26,683 bases of DNA, taken from positions 1 to 26,683 of the forward strand of contig JAZSPG010000058.1 of assembly GCA_045537295.1 (NCBI GenBank), given 5' to 3'. This DNA comes from Scatosoma sp045537295. GTDB taxonomy: Bacteria > Bacillota > Clostridia > Christensenellales > Borkfalkiaceae. Made by a program: the position numbers and the translations under genes. Shown piece after piece: positions 15,593-21,981 of the stretch (the first letter of the stretch is position 1; each line of letters starts with the position of its first letter). The notes under the pieces were generated by a model, which had not been told where the DNA came from, searched no databases, and worked only from the letters and a program-made list of their open reading frames with translations.

Positions 15593-16057
15593 ATGGCAAA
15601 CGAAAAAGATATGAAAAAAGCCGTGGAAATGTACGGCGTATTGTGTAAAGCGTTGGACGAAAGAAACTGGCACTATGAAAAGGAAGAGGATAAGCTTACC
15701 GTTAGATTTAACGTATCGGGCGACGATTTGTCTATGCGTTTCCGTATGCAAGTAGACGCAACGCGCGGTTTGTTCCGCCTGTTCTCTTGGTTTCCTTTCG
15801 AAATGAAGGAAAGAAGAATAGAAGGTGCGCTCGCGACCTGTTACGTAAACTACCGCCTCGTTGACGGTTGTTTCGATTACAATATGGAAGACGGTAGCAT
15901 ACTTTTCCGTATGGTAGCAAGTTATCGCGACAGTCTTATCGGAACGGGCTTAATCGCGTATATGATTGATTGTGCTTGCGGAACGATAGACGACTACAAC
16001 GACAAATTCTTAATGCTTGAAAAAGGCAAATTGCAACCCGAAGATTTCAACAAATAA
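15593..16057 (+). CDS. YbjN-like small protein, copy 2 (paralogue)
   Basis: 154 aa, a tandem paralogue of the preceding gene with the same layout (GDDLSMRFRMQVDATRGLFRLF, split here at its strand boundary; SYRDSLI; CGTIDDYNDKFLMLEKG). The ATG at 15593 is chosen over the GTG at 15584 because AAGGAGG (15577-15583) overlaps the previous stop codon and gives 9-nt spacing only to the ATG. This arrangement suggests translational coupling and near-stoichiometric production of the two copies. Divergence outside the shared motifs is considerable, so they may form a heterodimer (inference). Last gene of the operon, ahead of the terminator at 16105. Confidence 0.72.
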   Translation: MANEKDMKKAVEMYGVLCKALDERNWHYEKEEDKLTVRFNVSGDDLSMRFRMQVDATRGLFRLFSWFPFEMKERRIEGALATCYVNYRLVDGCFDYNMEDGSILFRMVASYRDSLIGTGLIAYMIDCACGTIDDYNDKFLMLEKGKLQPEDFNK

Positions 16058-16104
16058 GAAAAAGCGAAAAATTACGGTATATTACGGTATATATAAATAA
16101 GGAA

Positions 16105-16138
16105 AGAACCCGCCGAACGCGTAAATTCGGCGGGTTTT
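16105..16138 (+). terminator. Terminator of the 10973-16057 operon
   Basis: AACCCGCCGAA pairs perfectly with TTCGGCGGGTT around an 8-nt loop, then TT. A small tandem repeat of ATTACGGTAT lies just upstream (about 16072-16091). The stretch 16139-16222 beyond it is A-rich with nothing recognisable. Confidence 0.9.
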
Positions 16139-16222
16139 ACCGTGAAAAAGCGGGAAAATAAAGGACGAGAAAAAATTTTTTGAAAAAATTAAAAAAAATT
16201 GAAAAAGTCGGCGCAAAACAGC

Positions 16223-16251
16223 TTGACTTAAATTTCGTTTCATACTACAAT
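16223..16251 (+). promoter_or_regulatory. Sigma-A promoter of rplM-rpsI
   Basis: TTGACT (16223-16228), a 17-bp spacer and TACAAT (16246-16251). It produces a leader of roughly 130 nt before rplM. Confidence 0.8.
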
Positions 16252-16281
16252 AAATAGGCAAGTTGCGGAAAGCGCTGGAAA

Positions 16282-16365
16282 TCAACCGTTTTTCCCCGTT
16301 AGTTGAACGGTAATTGAAAAGCGTTTCTTAACGAAAAGAACTTCGTAACGAACGAAAATATATAC
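16282..16365 (+). promoter_or_regulatory. Structured leader of rplM, candidate ribosomal-protein autoregulatory RNA
   Basis: TCAACCGTT (16283-16291 region) can pair with AACGGT-aa-TTGA (16306-16317) as one hairpin, and a second ACGAA/TTCGT hairpin lies at about 16331-16352 before the ribosome binding site. Firmicutes rplM leaders are known to contain an L13-responsive RNA; whether this matches that consensus cannot be judged by eye. Confidence 0.4.
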
Positions 16366-16386
16366 GAAACAAAGGAGTAACATATT

Positions 16387-16818
16387 ATGAAAACCTATAT
16401 GGCGCACGCCGAAACGGTTGAGAGAAAGTGGTATGTTGTAGACGCGAGTGGCGTAACGCTCGGCCGTCTTGCAACCCGCGTCGCATCCGTTCTTCGCGGT
16501 AAGCACAAACCTACCTACACTCCCAACGTGGATACGGGCGACTTCGTAATCATCATCAATACGGACAAAGTCGTTTTGACGGGTAAAAAATTAGAAGATA
16601 AATATTACAGATACCACAGCGGTTATATCGGTGGCTTAAAAGAAATTCCCTACAAGAAATTGATGGCGGAAAAAAGCGACCTTGCCGTATACGAGGCAGT
16701 AAAGGGTATGCTTCCCAAAAACAGTCTTGGCAGAGTAATGTTGAAAAAGCTCCGTGTTTACAAAGGCGCTGAACACAACCATTCGGCTCAAAAGCCCGAA
16801 GAACTCAAATTGGACTAA
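16387..16818 (+). CDS. rplM: 50S ribosomal protein L13 (uL13)
   Basis: 143 aa, the standard length for uL13. It carries the conserved 'VVDASGVTLGRLATRVASVLRGKHKP' region near the N-terminus (partly quoted), 'GDFVIIINTDKVVLTGKK', 'YYRYHSGYIGGLKE' and the C-terminal 'PKNSLGRVMLKKLRVYKGAEHNH'. It is an early-assembling structural protein of the large subunit. AAAGGAG precedes the ATG. rpsI follows 16 nt later, the near-universal rplM-rpsI pair. The structured 5' leader may mediate autoregulation. Confidence 0.98.
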   Translation: MKTYMAHAETVERKWYVVDASGVTLGRLATRVASVLRGKHKPTYTPNVDTGDFVIIINTDKVVLTGKKLEDKYYRYHSGYIGGLKEIPYKKLMAEKSDLAVYEAVKGMLPKNSLGRVMLKKLRVYKGAEHNHSAQKPEELKLD

Positions 16819-16834
16819 AAGAGAGGATTGAAAA

Positions 16835-17248
16835 ATGGCAAAAGCAAACGTGAAAAAGAAAATTCAATTCTGGGGAACGGGCAGAAGAAAGAAGGCGATT
16901 GCACGCGTTCGTCTTATCCCCGGCGGTAACGGCACGATTGTTATTAACGACCGCGCTTTTGAGGATTACTTCCCCCAAGGTACGATGCAATATATCGTAA
17001 AACAACCGCTCGTAGCCGTAGAGGCTGAAACGAAATACGACGTTATCGTAAACGTTGTCGGCGGTGGTTACACCGGTCAAGCGGGCGCAATCCGTCTTGG
17101 CGTAGCACGCGCACTCTTAGAAGCGGAAGAAAACAGCCGTCCCGTATTGAAGGCGGCAGGTTTCTTAACCCGCGACCCTCGTGCAAAGGAAAGAAAGAAG
17201 TACGGCTTGAAGAAAGCTCGTCGCGCTCCTCAGTTCTCGAAGAGATAA
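16835..17248 (+). CDS. rpsI: 30S ribosomal protein S9 (uS9)
   Basis: 137 aa. It carries the uS9 signatures 'GTGRRKKAIARVRL', 'GGGYTGQAGAIRLGVARALL', 'GFLTRDPRAKERKKYGLKKAR' (quoted in part) and the terminal APQFSKR tail, whose last Arg contacts P-site tRNA in the ribosome. It is complete. Its ribosome binding site AGAGGA lies in the 16-nt gap after rplM, so the two are cotranscribed. A perfect terminator follows at 17281. Confidence 0.98.
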   Translation: MAKANVKKKIQFWGTGRRKKAIARVRLIPGGNGTIVINDRAFEDYFPQGTMQYIVKQPLVAVEAETKYDVIVNVVGGGYTGQAGAIRLGVARALLEAEENSRPVLKAAGFLTRDPRAKERKKYGLKKARRAPQFSKR

Positions 17249-17280
17249 TCTTTGGAGTTATCCACACAACAAAACAAATT

Positions 17281-17310
17281 ACCGAACGGAATATTTTCCG
17301 TTCGGTTTTT
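17281..17310 (+). terminator. Terminator of rplM-rpsI
   Basis: ACCGAACGGA and TCCGTTCGGT form a perfect 10-bp stem with a 6-nt loop, then TTTT. Confidence 0.93.
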
Positions 17311-17316
17311 GCTTTA

Positions 17317-17345
17317 TAAAAACGGGCTGAAAATGCGTTTTTCAG
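17317..17345 (-). terminator. Weak candidate terminator for the 72-aa minus-strand gene
   Basis: In the minus direction, CTGAAAA and TTTTCAG form a 7-bp stem (17345-17327), followed by CCCGTTTTT. The stem is AT-rich and the T-run is offset, so efficiency is doubtful. Confidence 0.35.
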
Positions 17346-17406
17346 TTTGCGCGGTAAAGCGTGGTAATAAACCCAAAAACCGCCCAAATCCCGCGTAGTG
17401 CAAAGG

Positions 17407-17625
17407 TTAGCGTTTCGTCCGATTTGCCCTATGCTCGTGCGCCTGTAAAAACCGCAAATACGCCTCCTGCGCGTCCGTGTTTTTAATAGCGGGGGCTTGC
17501 TCGGGGACGGACGGTTGTTGTGCGGTTTGTTCGCTTAACGGCTGGGTTTGCGGATTTTGCGTGTTTTGCGGGTCGGGTTTTGGTAAAAGGGATTGTAAAA
17601 ATTGCAGTATGCCGAAGGGTTCCAC
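17407..17625 (-). CDS. Small hypothetical protein (72 aa), Pro/Gln-rich linker, basic C-terminus
   Basis: Read from a GTG at 17625-17623 with a strong GGAGGT 10 nt upstream; the earlier in-frame ATG has no such site. The product begins MEPFGILQFLQSLLPKPD, an amphipathic helix. A Pro/Gln/Thr-rich linker follows, then a helix NTDAQEAYLRFLQAHEHRANRTKR ending in basic residues (quoted in two parts: NTDAQEAYLRF and LQAHEHRANRTKR). There is no signal peptide, Cys or catalytic motif. The clear ribosome binding site and ordered helix-linker-helix design argue for a real gene. It is divergent from the lipoprotein gene. Function unknown. Confidence 0.6.
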   Translation of the reverse strand: MEPFGILQFLQSLLPKPDPQNTQNPQTQPLSEQTAQQPSVPEQAPAIKNTDAQEAYLRFLQAHEHRANRTKR

Positions 17626-17697
17626 TCTAAAAAAGACCTCCAAAAAGAAATTTCGGTAAATTTTCAAAAATTTTCGCGCAAAAAAGCGAGAAAAGAA

Positions 17698-17726
17698 TTG
17701 ATTTAATTGACAATTTGATATATAAT
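17698..17726 (+). promoter_or_regulatory. Probable sigma-A promoter of the lipoprotein gene
   Basis: TTGATT (17698-17703), a 17-bp spacer and TATAAT (17721-17726). The overlapping TTGACA at 17707 is only 8 bp from that -10 and would need a poor TATGTG instead. The leader is about 70 nt. Confidence 0.6.
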
Positions 17727-17804
17727 AGAGTATGTGTTAGTATTGTCGGCAAACTCTTGCCGAACACTTATAAGCAACTTAAAGGTTTAAGGAGTCCTTA
17801 TACA

Positions 17805-20156
17805 ATGAGGAATAAGATTAAAAAAGTACTTTCTTTAACGCTTGGTTTCGCTTGCGTTTTTACGGCGTTTGCTGGCTGTAAAGACGACGCCTACAAAGGC
17901 GACGAGCTGGGCGCGGGCTATGACGCTACCGCTACGGTAGAAAGCAACGGCGGGTTTGCCGTGAAAAAAGGCGATTATATTTACTTTATCAACGGTCAAG
18001 AAACGTATTCGGCGAATAACGAATACGGCGAAGTGGTAAAGGGTGCGTTAATGCGTATCCACAAAGACGATTTGGCGTCGGGGAATACCCAAAATATCAA
18101 AACCGTCGTTCCCTCTTTGTTCGTTTCGCAAAACTACGACGCCGGTATTTATATCTACGGCAACTACGTGTACTACGCAACGCCCACGACGGACAAGAAT
18201 ATGGACGGCGAAATCGAGTATACCTATATCGATTTCAAGCGCGCTCCGCTTGACGGTAGCAAAGCGCCCGACGAAGGGCATTTCGCGCGCCTTTCCGACA
18301 ACGCGACGACGTTCCGTTTCGTAGAAGAAAACGGCGTGGTATACTGTTTGTACGAGGTTACCGAGGACGGCGTTTTAACGCTCAAATCGTACAACGTAGC
18401 GACGGGCAAAACCACGACGCTCGTAGAGGGTGCAAGCGATTTCTATTACGACAGCGAGAACGCGGAAAGCGCAACCGTTTACTATACGATGGCGGTAAAC
18501 TACCTCGCGGATACGGACACCCCTTTGAACAGCGAAACGTACAACCAAATCTATAAGGTAAACGCGTCGGCAACGGCGAAAACGGATAAGGGCAACGCAA
18601 GCTACACCGTATACAACGGCGAAACGGCGGTGCGTACCTATAAATTCGATAAATCTTTCCTTGAAAGCAAAAACAAGGAGGCGAAGGACAATAAAGAGGA
18701 CGAACCGTATAATTTAGGCGATTACACCACCTATCCGTACGTTAACCTCGGTACGCTCGTATTAGACGGTATCGGTAAGAACACCGATTTAGAAGAAATC
18801 GGCGATATTCGTTTTAACTGGAACACGAACGAAGCGGACAGACTCGAACAGGACGGCTACACCTATACGCTTAACGCCTACAAAAACGGCGGGCTGTATT
18901 TCACGCGCGCGTCCATTATGAAAACGGGTTCGCCTGGTACGGACACCAAGCTTTATTATCTTGCGGATAGCAAAATCGACGCAAACTGGAACACGGTAAA
19001 AGCGAACGAGGGTAAGAGCTTTGAAACGGTTGCGCTGAACACGACGAATACGGCGTCGGCGGTGTTCGTAAGAGAGCAAAAGCAGGATTCCTTGCAACAT
19101 TATTATATGTATGCAAAGGATAAATCTATGTATAAAGAATACGTTGTAGGTAGCAAGACCTACACCGTAAAGATTGCGACGCTTGACGGGGAATCGCAAA
19201 CGCTTACGCCTTGGAAAGCAGTGAGCGAAGATTTGTATTTCTTCTCGGGTTCGGGCAACGATTTATCCAGAGTAAACTGGACGGGTAGCGAGGACGATTA
19301 CAACCGTTGGCTTTCTAACGACGAGGCGTACGCGAAGTATCAGCCCGTAACGCTTCCTTGCGTAAATACCTCGGGTACGAGCTGGTATAAGCCTGAAATG
19401 TTCGGCGATATTTTATTGTATTCGAATGCGCAGACCTTTGGTTCGGGTTCGAGCGCGTACAACTATATTTATATGACCAAACTCGGTACTTCCGCGGAGA
19501 TTACGGCGCGCGTGGAAAAATACGAGGCGGTGGAAGAGTATATAGACGAATATTCGGATAGGTCCGAGCTTTACAACGCAATGCGTTACTATTTCCGCAC
19601 GGGCGAAAGAACGCTTTACGACGAAGTGGTAGACGAATACGACGAAAAGGATAAAAAGGAATTTGAGAAGTTCGTAGAAAAGTTCAAGGAAAACGGCGAA
19701 TTTTACGGTGTTTCCGAGGTTAAGTATATTACGCTTATCGGTAAGATGACGGACGCGGATAAAGATGCGATTGAAAACGACTGGGCAAATTCTTTAATTA
19801 TCCCCGAAACGGAAACGGCGGACGACGAAAGCGGTTTGCCGACTTGGGCGGTTTGGCTTATCGTATGCGGTAGCGTAGCGCTTATCGGCGGTGGCGTAGC
19901 CGTTGTGCTTATCGTTTTGCATAGCAACAAAAAGGCAAAAGAAAGAGAGGCGGAGGCTACGGTCAACGCGTATAAACGCAAGAAGATTGACACCACGGAC
20001 GATTTGTCTATCGACGTTTACGCGGACGAGGAAGTAGAAGAAACGACGGCGGAAACAGTTGAGGAAACAGTTGAGGAAGTAACGGAAACCGAGGCTGAGC
20101 CTACCCAAGCGGAAGAAGTAAAAGTCGAAGAAACGGACGAAGTAAAGGACGAATAA
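17805..20156 (+). CDS. Large exported lipoprotein with C-terminal transmembrane helix and acidic tail
   Basis: 783 aa from the ATG at 17805, preceded by AAGGAG at 10-nt spacing. The upstream frame adds 30 residues over the promoter leader and hides the signal peptide. MRNKIKK plus a hydrophobic core ends in the lipobox FAGC, with lipidation at Cys25. The long extracellular part repeats strand-turn patterns such as 'GDYIYFINGQE', 'NYVYYATPT' and 'LYFFSGSGNDLSRV', suggestive of a DUF5050-like beta-propeller. Near the C-terminus a single transmembrane helix (WAVWLIVCGSVALIGGGVAV, about 680-703) is followed by KKAKERE and a roughly 70-residue Glu/Thr/Val-rich acidic tail. A lipid anchor plus a membrane-spanning C-terminus is unusual and suggests a membrane-tethered sensor or cell-surface scaffold. 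Function unknown. Confidence 0.8.
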   Translation: MRNKIKKVLSLTLGFACVFTAFAGCKDDAYKGDELGAGYDATATVESNGGFAVKKGDYIYFINGQETYSANNEYGEVVKGALMRIHKDDLASGNTQNIKTVVPSLFVSQNYDAGIYIYGNYVYYATPTTDKNMDGEIEYTYIDFKRAPLDGSKAPDEGHFARLSDNATTFRFVEENGVVYCLYEVTEDGVLTLKSYNVATGKTTTLVEGASDFYYDSENAESATVYYTMAVNYLADTDTPLNSETYNQIYKVNASATAKTDKGNASYTVYNGETAVRTYKFDKSFLESKNKEAKDNKEDEPYNLGDYTTYPYVNLGTLVLDGIGKNTDLEEIGDIRFNWNTNEADRLEQDGYTYTLNAYKNGGLYFTRASIMKTGSPGTDTKLYYLADSKIDANWNTVKANEGKSFETVALNTTNTASAVFVREQKQDSLQHYYMYAKDKSMYKEYVVGSKTYTVKIATLDGESQTLTPWKAVSEDLYFFSGSGNDLSRVNWTGSEDDYNRWLSNDEAYAKYQPVTLPCVNTSGTSWYKPEMFGDILLYSNAQTFGSGSSAYNYIYMTKLGTSAEITARVEKYEAVEEYIDEYSDRSELYNAMRYYFRTGERTLYDEVVDEYDEKDKKEFEKFVEKFKENGEFYGVSEVKYITLIGKMTDADKDAIENDWANSLIIPETETADDESGLPTWAVWLIVCGSVALIGGGVAVVLIVLHSNKKAKEREAEATVNAYKRKKIDTTDDLSIDVYADEEVEETTAETVEETVEEVTETEAEPTQAEEVKVEETDEVKDE

Positions 20157-20163
20157 CGGCGTA

Positions 20164-20200
20164 AAAGGTCGTTTCCATAAGGAAGCGACCTTTAATTTTT
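20164..20200 (+). terminator. Terminator after the lipoprotein gene
   Basis: AAAGGTCGTTTCC pairs with GGAAGCGACCTTT (one U-G) around ATAA, followed by a T-rich stretch. Confidence 0.88.
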
Positions 20201-20240
20201 GAAAAAATATAAAAAAAATGAAAAAAGCGCGTAAAAACGG

Positions 20241-20269
20241 TTTACAAAATTCATAATTCTTAATATAAT
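20241..20269 (+). promoter_or_regulatory. Sigma-A promoter of the zinc-ribbon gene
   Basis: TTTACA (20241-20246), a 17-bp spacer and TATAAT (20264-20269). Confidence 0.75.
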
Positions 20270-20327
20270 ATAGCAAAATCATATATAGAAATCGGTGTAA
20301 ACCGAAAAACGAGGGAAAAGGATAACT

Positions 20328-20798
20328 ATGGCAAGATACGTAATATGCCCCAGATGTGAGTTAAATTTTATTGACGCAGACGAACAGGAATACTGCGAGG
20401 TTTGCTTAAAAGAGCTGAGCGGTGAAAAGACTTTCTCGGACGACTTCGAGGCGGAAGAGGCGATTGAAGAAACGGAGCTTTGCCCCGTTTGCGGTGAAAA
20501 CTTGATGGCGTTCGGCGAAAAGATGTGCGAAGAATGTAAAAAGAAAAGCCAGTACGAAGAAGAAATTTTGGACGATGACGAGGATAAAGAGGACGCGTCG
20601 TGGAGAAGTTATTTGGACGATGACGACGAGGACTTGGATTTGGGTATTCCCGATTCCGAATTTGAGGACGAATTAGAAGAGGAAGAGGAAGAGGAAGAAG
20701 AGGCGGAAGTGGACGATTTCGAGTACGTTTCCGCGGACGATTATTACGACGAGGATGACGACGACGATGACGACGATGATGACGACGACGATTTCTAA
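20328..20798 (+). CDS. Zinc-ribbon protein with long acidic, poly-Asp C-terminus
   Basis: 156 aa. Two Cys-pair clusters, CPRC...CEVC (about 8-26) and CPVC...CEEC (about 52-70), form probable zinc ribbons. From about residue 78 the protein is almost entirely Asp/Glu, with a poly-Glu run followed by a C-terminal run of 13 consecutive Asp before the last Phe. The net charge is extremely negative. A zinc ribbon plus acidic tail recalls transcription- or chaperone-associated factors, but no specific family is recognised. AAAGGA lies before the ATG. Monocistronic, with its own promoter and terminator. The acidic run makes a spurious Arg/Pro-rich frame on the opposite strand. Confidence 0.8.
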   Translation: MARYVICPRCELNFIDADEQEYCEVCLKELSGEKTFSDDFEAEEAIEETELCPVCGENLMAFGEKMCEECKKKSQYEEEILDDDEDKEDASWRSYLDDDDEDLDLGIPDSEFEDELEEEEEEEEEAEVDDFEYVSADDYYDEDDDDDDDDDDDDDF

Positions 20799-20847
20799 GG
20801 CGTGGTCTTGACGGCGTAAAAAATAAAAACGCAAAATTCAAAACGCA

Positions 20848-20886
20848 AAACCCCCTAAACAGCCTCGCGCTGTTTAAGGGGTTTTT
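20848..20886 (+). terminator. Bidirectional terminator between the zinc-ribbon gene and the small-protein unit
   Basis: CCCCCTAAACAGC pairs with GCTGTTTAAGGGG (one mismatch) around a CTCGC loop, with TTTTT after it on plus and TTTT on minus. It serves two convergent units. Confidence 0.9.
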
Positions 20887-20895
20887 CTTTGATTT

Positions 20896-21045
20896 TTACA
20901 AATCGTCCGCGTCCTGTACGGGTTTTTCCTTTTTGTTTTTCGGTCTGCCCGTATAGCTACCGTTTATATCCGTATCCGACGGCGCGTTAAACACGTCTAA
21001 GGCGCGTTGGGTAGGGACAGGTACGCGGTAAGATGGTTTAGTCAT
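20896..21045 (-). CDS. Small hypothetical protein (49 aa), overlaps upstream gene
   Basis: Starting MTKPSYRVPVPTQRALDVF and ending EKPVQDADDL, this 49-aa product has the look of small conserved clostridial proteins with a 'NAPSDTDINGSYTG' centre (recognition by pattern only). Its ATG (21045-21043) overlaps the stop of the preceding 45-aa gene within ATGACTAA. Translation is therefore probably coupled, and only a weak GGCGG lies upstream. The longer in-frame extension to 21123 would read through the 45-aa gene in another frame and is not used. Function unknown. Confidence 0.65.
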   Translation of the reverse strand: MTKPSYRVPVPTQRALDVFNAPSDTDINGSYTGRPKNKKEKPVQDADDL

Positions 21046-21175
21046 TGTTTCCGCCGTGGCTGAAATCGTTATTTTCGCCGTATTTGTTGCCACAGTTCTT
21101 GTTTCCGCAGTTTTTACTGCCACAGTTTTTTGCCTTGTTTTGATTGTTTTGTTTGTTTTGTTGTTTGTTCTTCAT
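21038..21175 (-). CDS. Small Asn/Lys/Gln-rich, Cys-Gly repeat protein (45 aa)
   Basis: A short gene with a clear AAGGAGTG ribosome binding site and an ATG at 21175-21173. The product starts MKNKQQNKQNNQNKAK, then has three NCG units (KNCGSKNCGNKNCGNK) and ends NDFSHGGNND. Three regularly spaced cysteines in a very hydrophilic chain suggest metal binding or disulfide chemistry, or a spore/coat-type small protein (inference). It lies 46 nt after the rubrerythrin stop on the same strand, so cotranscription is likely. It overlaps the next gene by 8 nt. Confidence 0.7.
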   Translation of the reverse strand: MKNKQQNKQNNQNKAKNCGSKNCGNKNCGNKYGENNDFSHGGNND

Positions 21176-21221
21176 ACTATTCACTCCTTATTTTATAAGC
21201 CAACCGCCTTAAAAAGCTTGG

Positions 21222-21818
21222 TTATTTACGCGTTCCCTCAAAGGGTAAGTGTAATTCCACGTAGCCTTGACCCGCCTTGCAAAGCGGACAGGTTTTCCAC
21301 GCCTCTTCCGCAACGTGCATATAACCGCATTCGCTACAAATCCAAAGTAACGGGCGTTCGCTTTTATACAAAGTTCCGTTTTTCACGCTATCGCAAAGAT
21401 ATTGAAAGATAAGCTTGTGTTGGTGTTCTACTTCCGCAACCATTTTATAAAGCGCGGCGATATCCTCAAACCCCTCTTTTTGCGCAATTTCCGCAAAAGT
21501 CGGGTAAATATCCTCCGCCTCGTTTTTCTCGTCGGTAGCGGAAAATTTCAAGCCCTCTACAAGCGTTCCTGCGTGAAAGGGATACCCCGCGTCGAACTCG
21601 ACGTTATCCCTGCTACCCGTTTTTTCAATTATCTTATTGAAAAATTGCGTAGCGTGTAACGTTTCGTTCTTGGCAATCGTTCGCACCGCGTCCGAAAGCG
21701 TTTTTAATTTTTCCTGCATCGCAAGTTTGGCTATCATCTGATAACGCATACCTGCCTGACATTCCCCCGCAAAACTGCGGGCTAAGTTTTTGAAGGTTTC
21801 CGTGTTTTCAAATTGCAT
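21222..21818 (-). CDS. Rubrerythrin
   Basis: Non-heme diiron peroxidase that reduces hydrogen peroxide in anaerobes. 198 aa from the ATG at 21818-21816, chosen because GGAG lies 6 nt upstream; the ATG at 21830 is itself part of that site. The ferritin-like four-helix domain shows the diiron ligands in AGECQAGMRYQM, KNETLHATQF and the C-terminal EVEHQHK. A C-terminal rubredoxin-type iron centre is formed by CSECGY and CPLC. It is probably transcribed with the two small downstream genes. Rubrerythrin is commonly PerR-controlled in clostridia, and a PerR-like gene lies 4 kb away. Confidence 0.95.
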   Translation of the reverse strand: MQFENTETFKNLARSFAGECQAGMRYQMIAKLAMQEKLKTLSDAVRTIAKNETLHATQFFNKIIEKTGSRDNVEFDAGYPFHAGTLVEGLKFSATDEKNEAEDIYPTFAEIAQKEGFEDIAALYKMVAEVEHQHKLIFQYLCDSVKNGTLYKSERPLLWICSECGYMHVAEEAWKTCPLCKAGQGYVELHLPFEGTRK

Positions 21819-21888
21819 AATTTTCTCCATTCCTTTTAAGGCGTTGCCTTACGTTATGCAGTATGTGCGCGATTAAAAAGCTTATACT

Positions 21889-21917
21889 AAAATACCGTAT
21901 TCCAAAATATACCGCAA
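21889..21917 (-). promoter_or_regulatory. Candidate sigma-A promoter of rubrerythrin
   Basis: On the minus strand, TTGCGG (21917-21912), a 17-bp spacer and TATTTT (21894-21889). Only 5 bp separate its -35 from the divergent trmL -35, so expression of the two may be coupled. Confidence 0.55.
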
Positions 21918-21922
21918 ATCGC

Positions 21923-21951
21923 TTGCTAAATTCCGCGTTTTACGCTACAAT
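21923..21951 (+). promoter_or_regulatory. Sigma-A promoter of trmL
   Basis: TTGCTA (21923-21928), a 17-bp spacer and TACAAT (21946-21951). Transcription should begin at about 21958, giving a leader of only about 24 nt. Confidence 0.65.
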
Positions 21952-21981
21952 GTATATATTATGGAAGAAGGAGCAACGCAA

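Noticed and set aside
20368..20841. 157-aa Arg/Pro/His-rich minus-strand frame
   Set aside because: It mirrors the Asp/Glu codons of the zinc-ribbon gene; such runs arise automatically opposite GAN-rich DNA.
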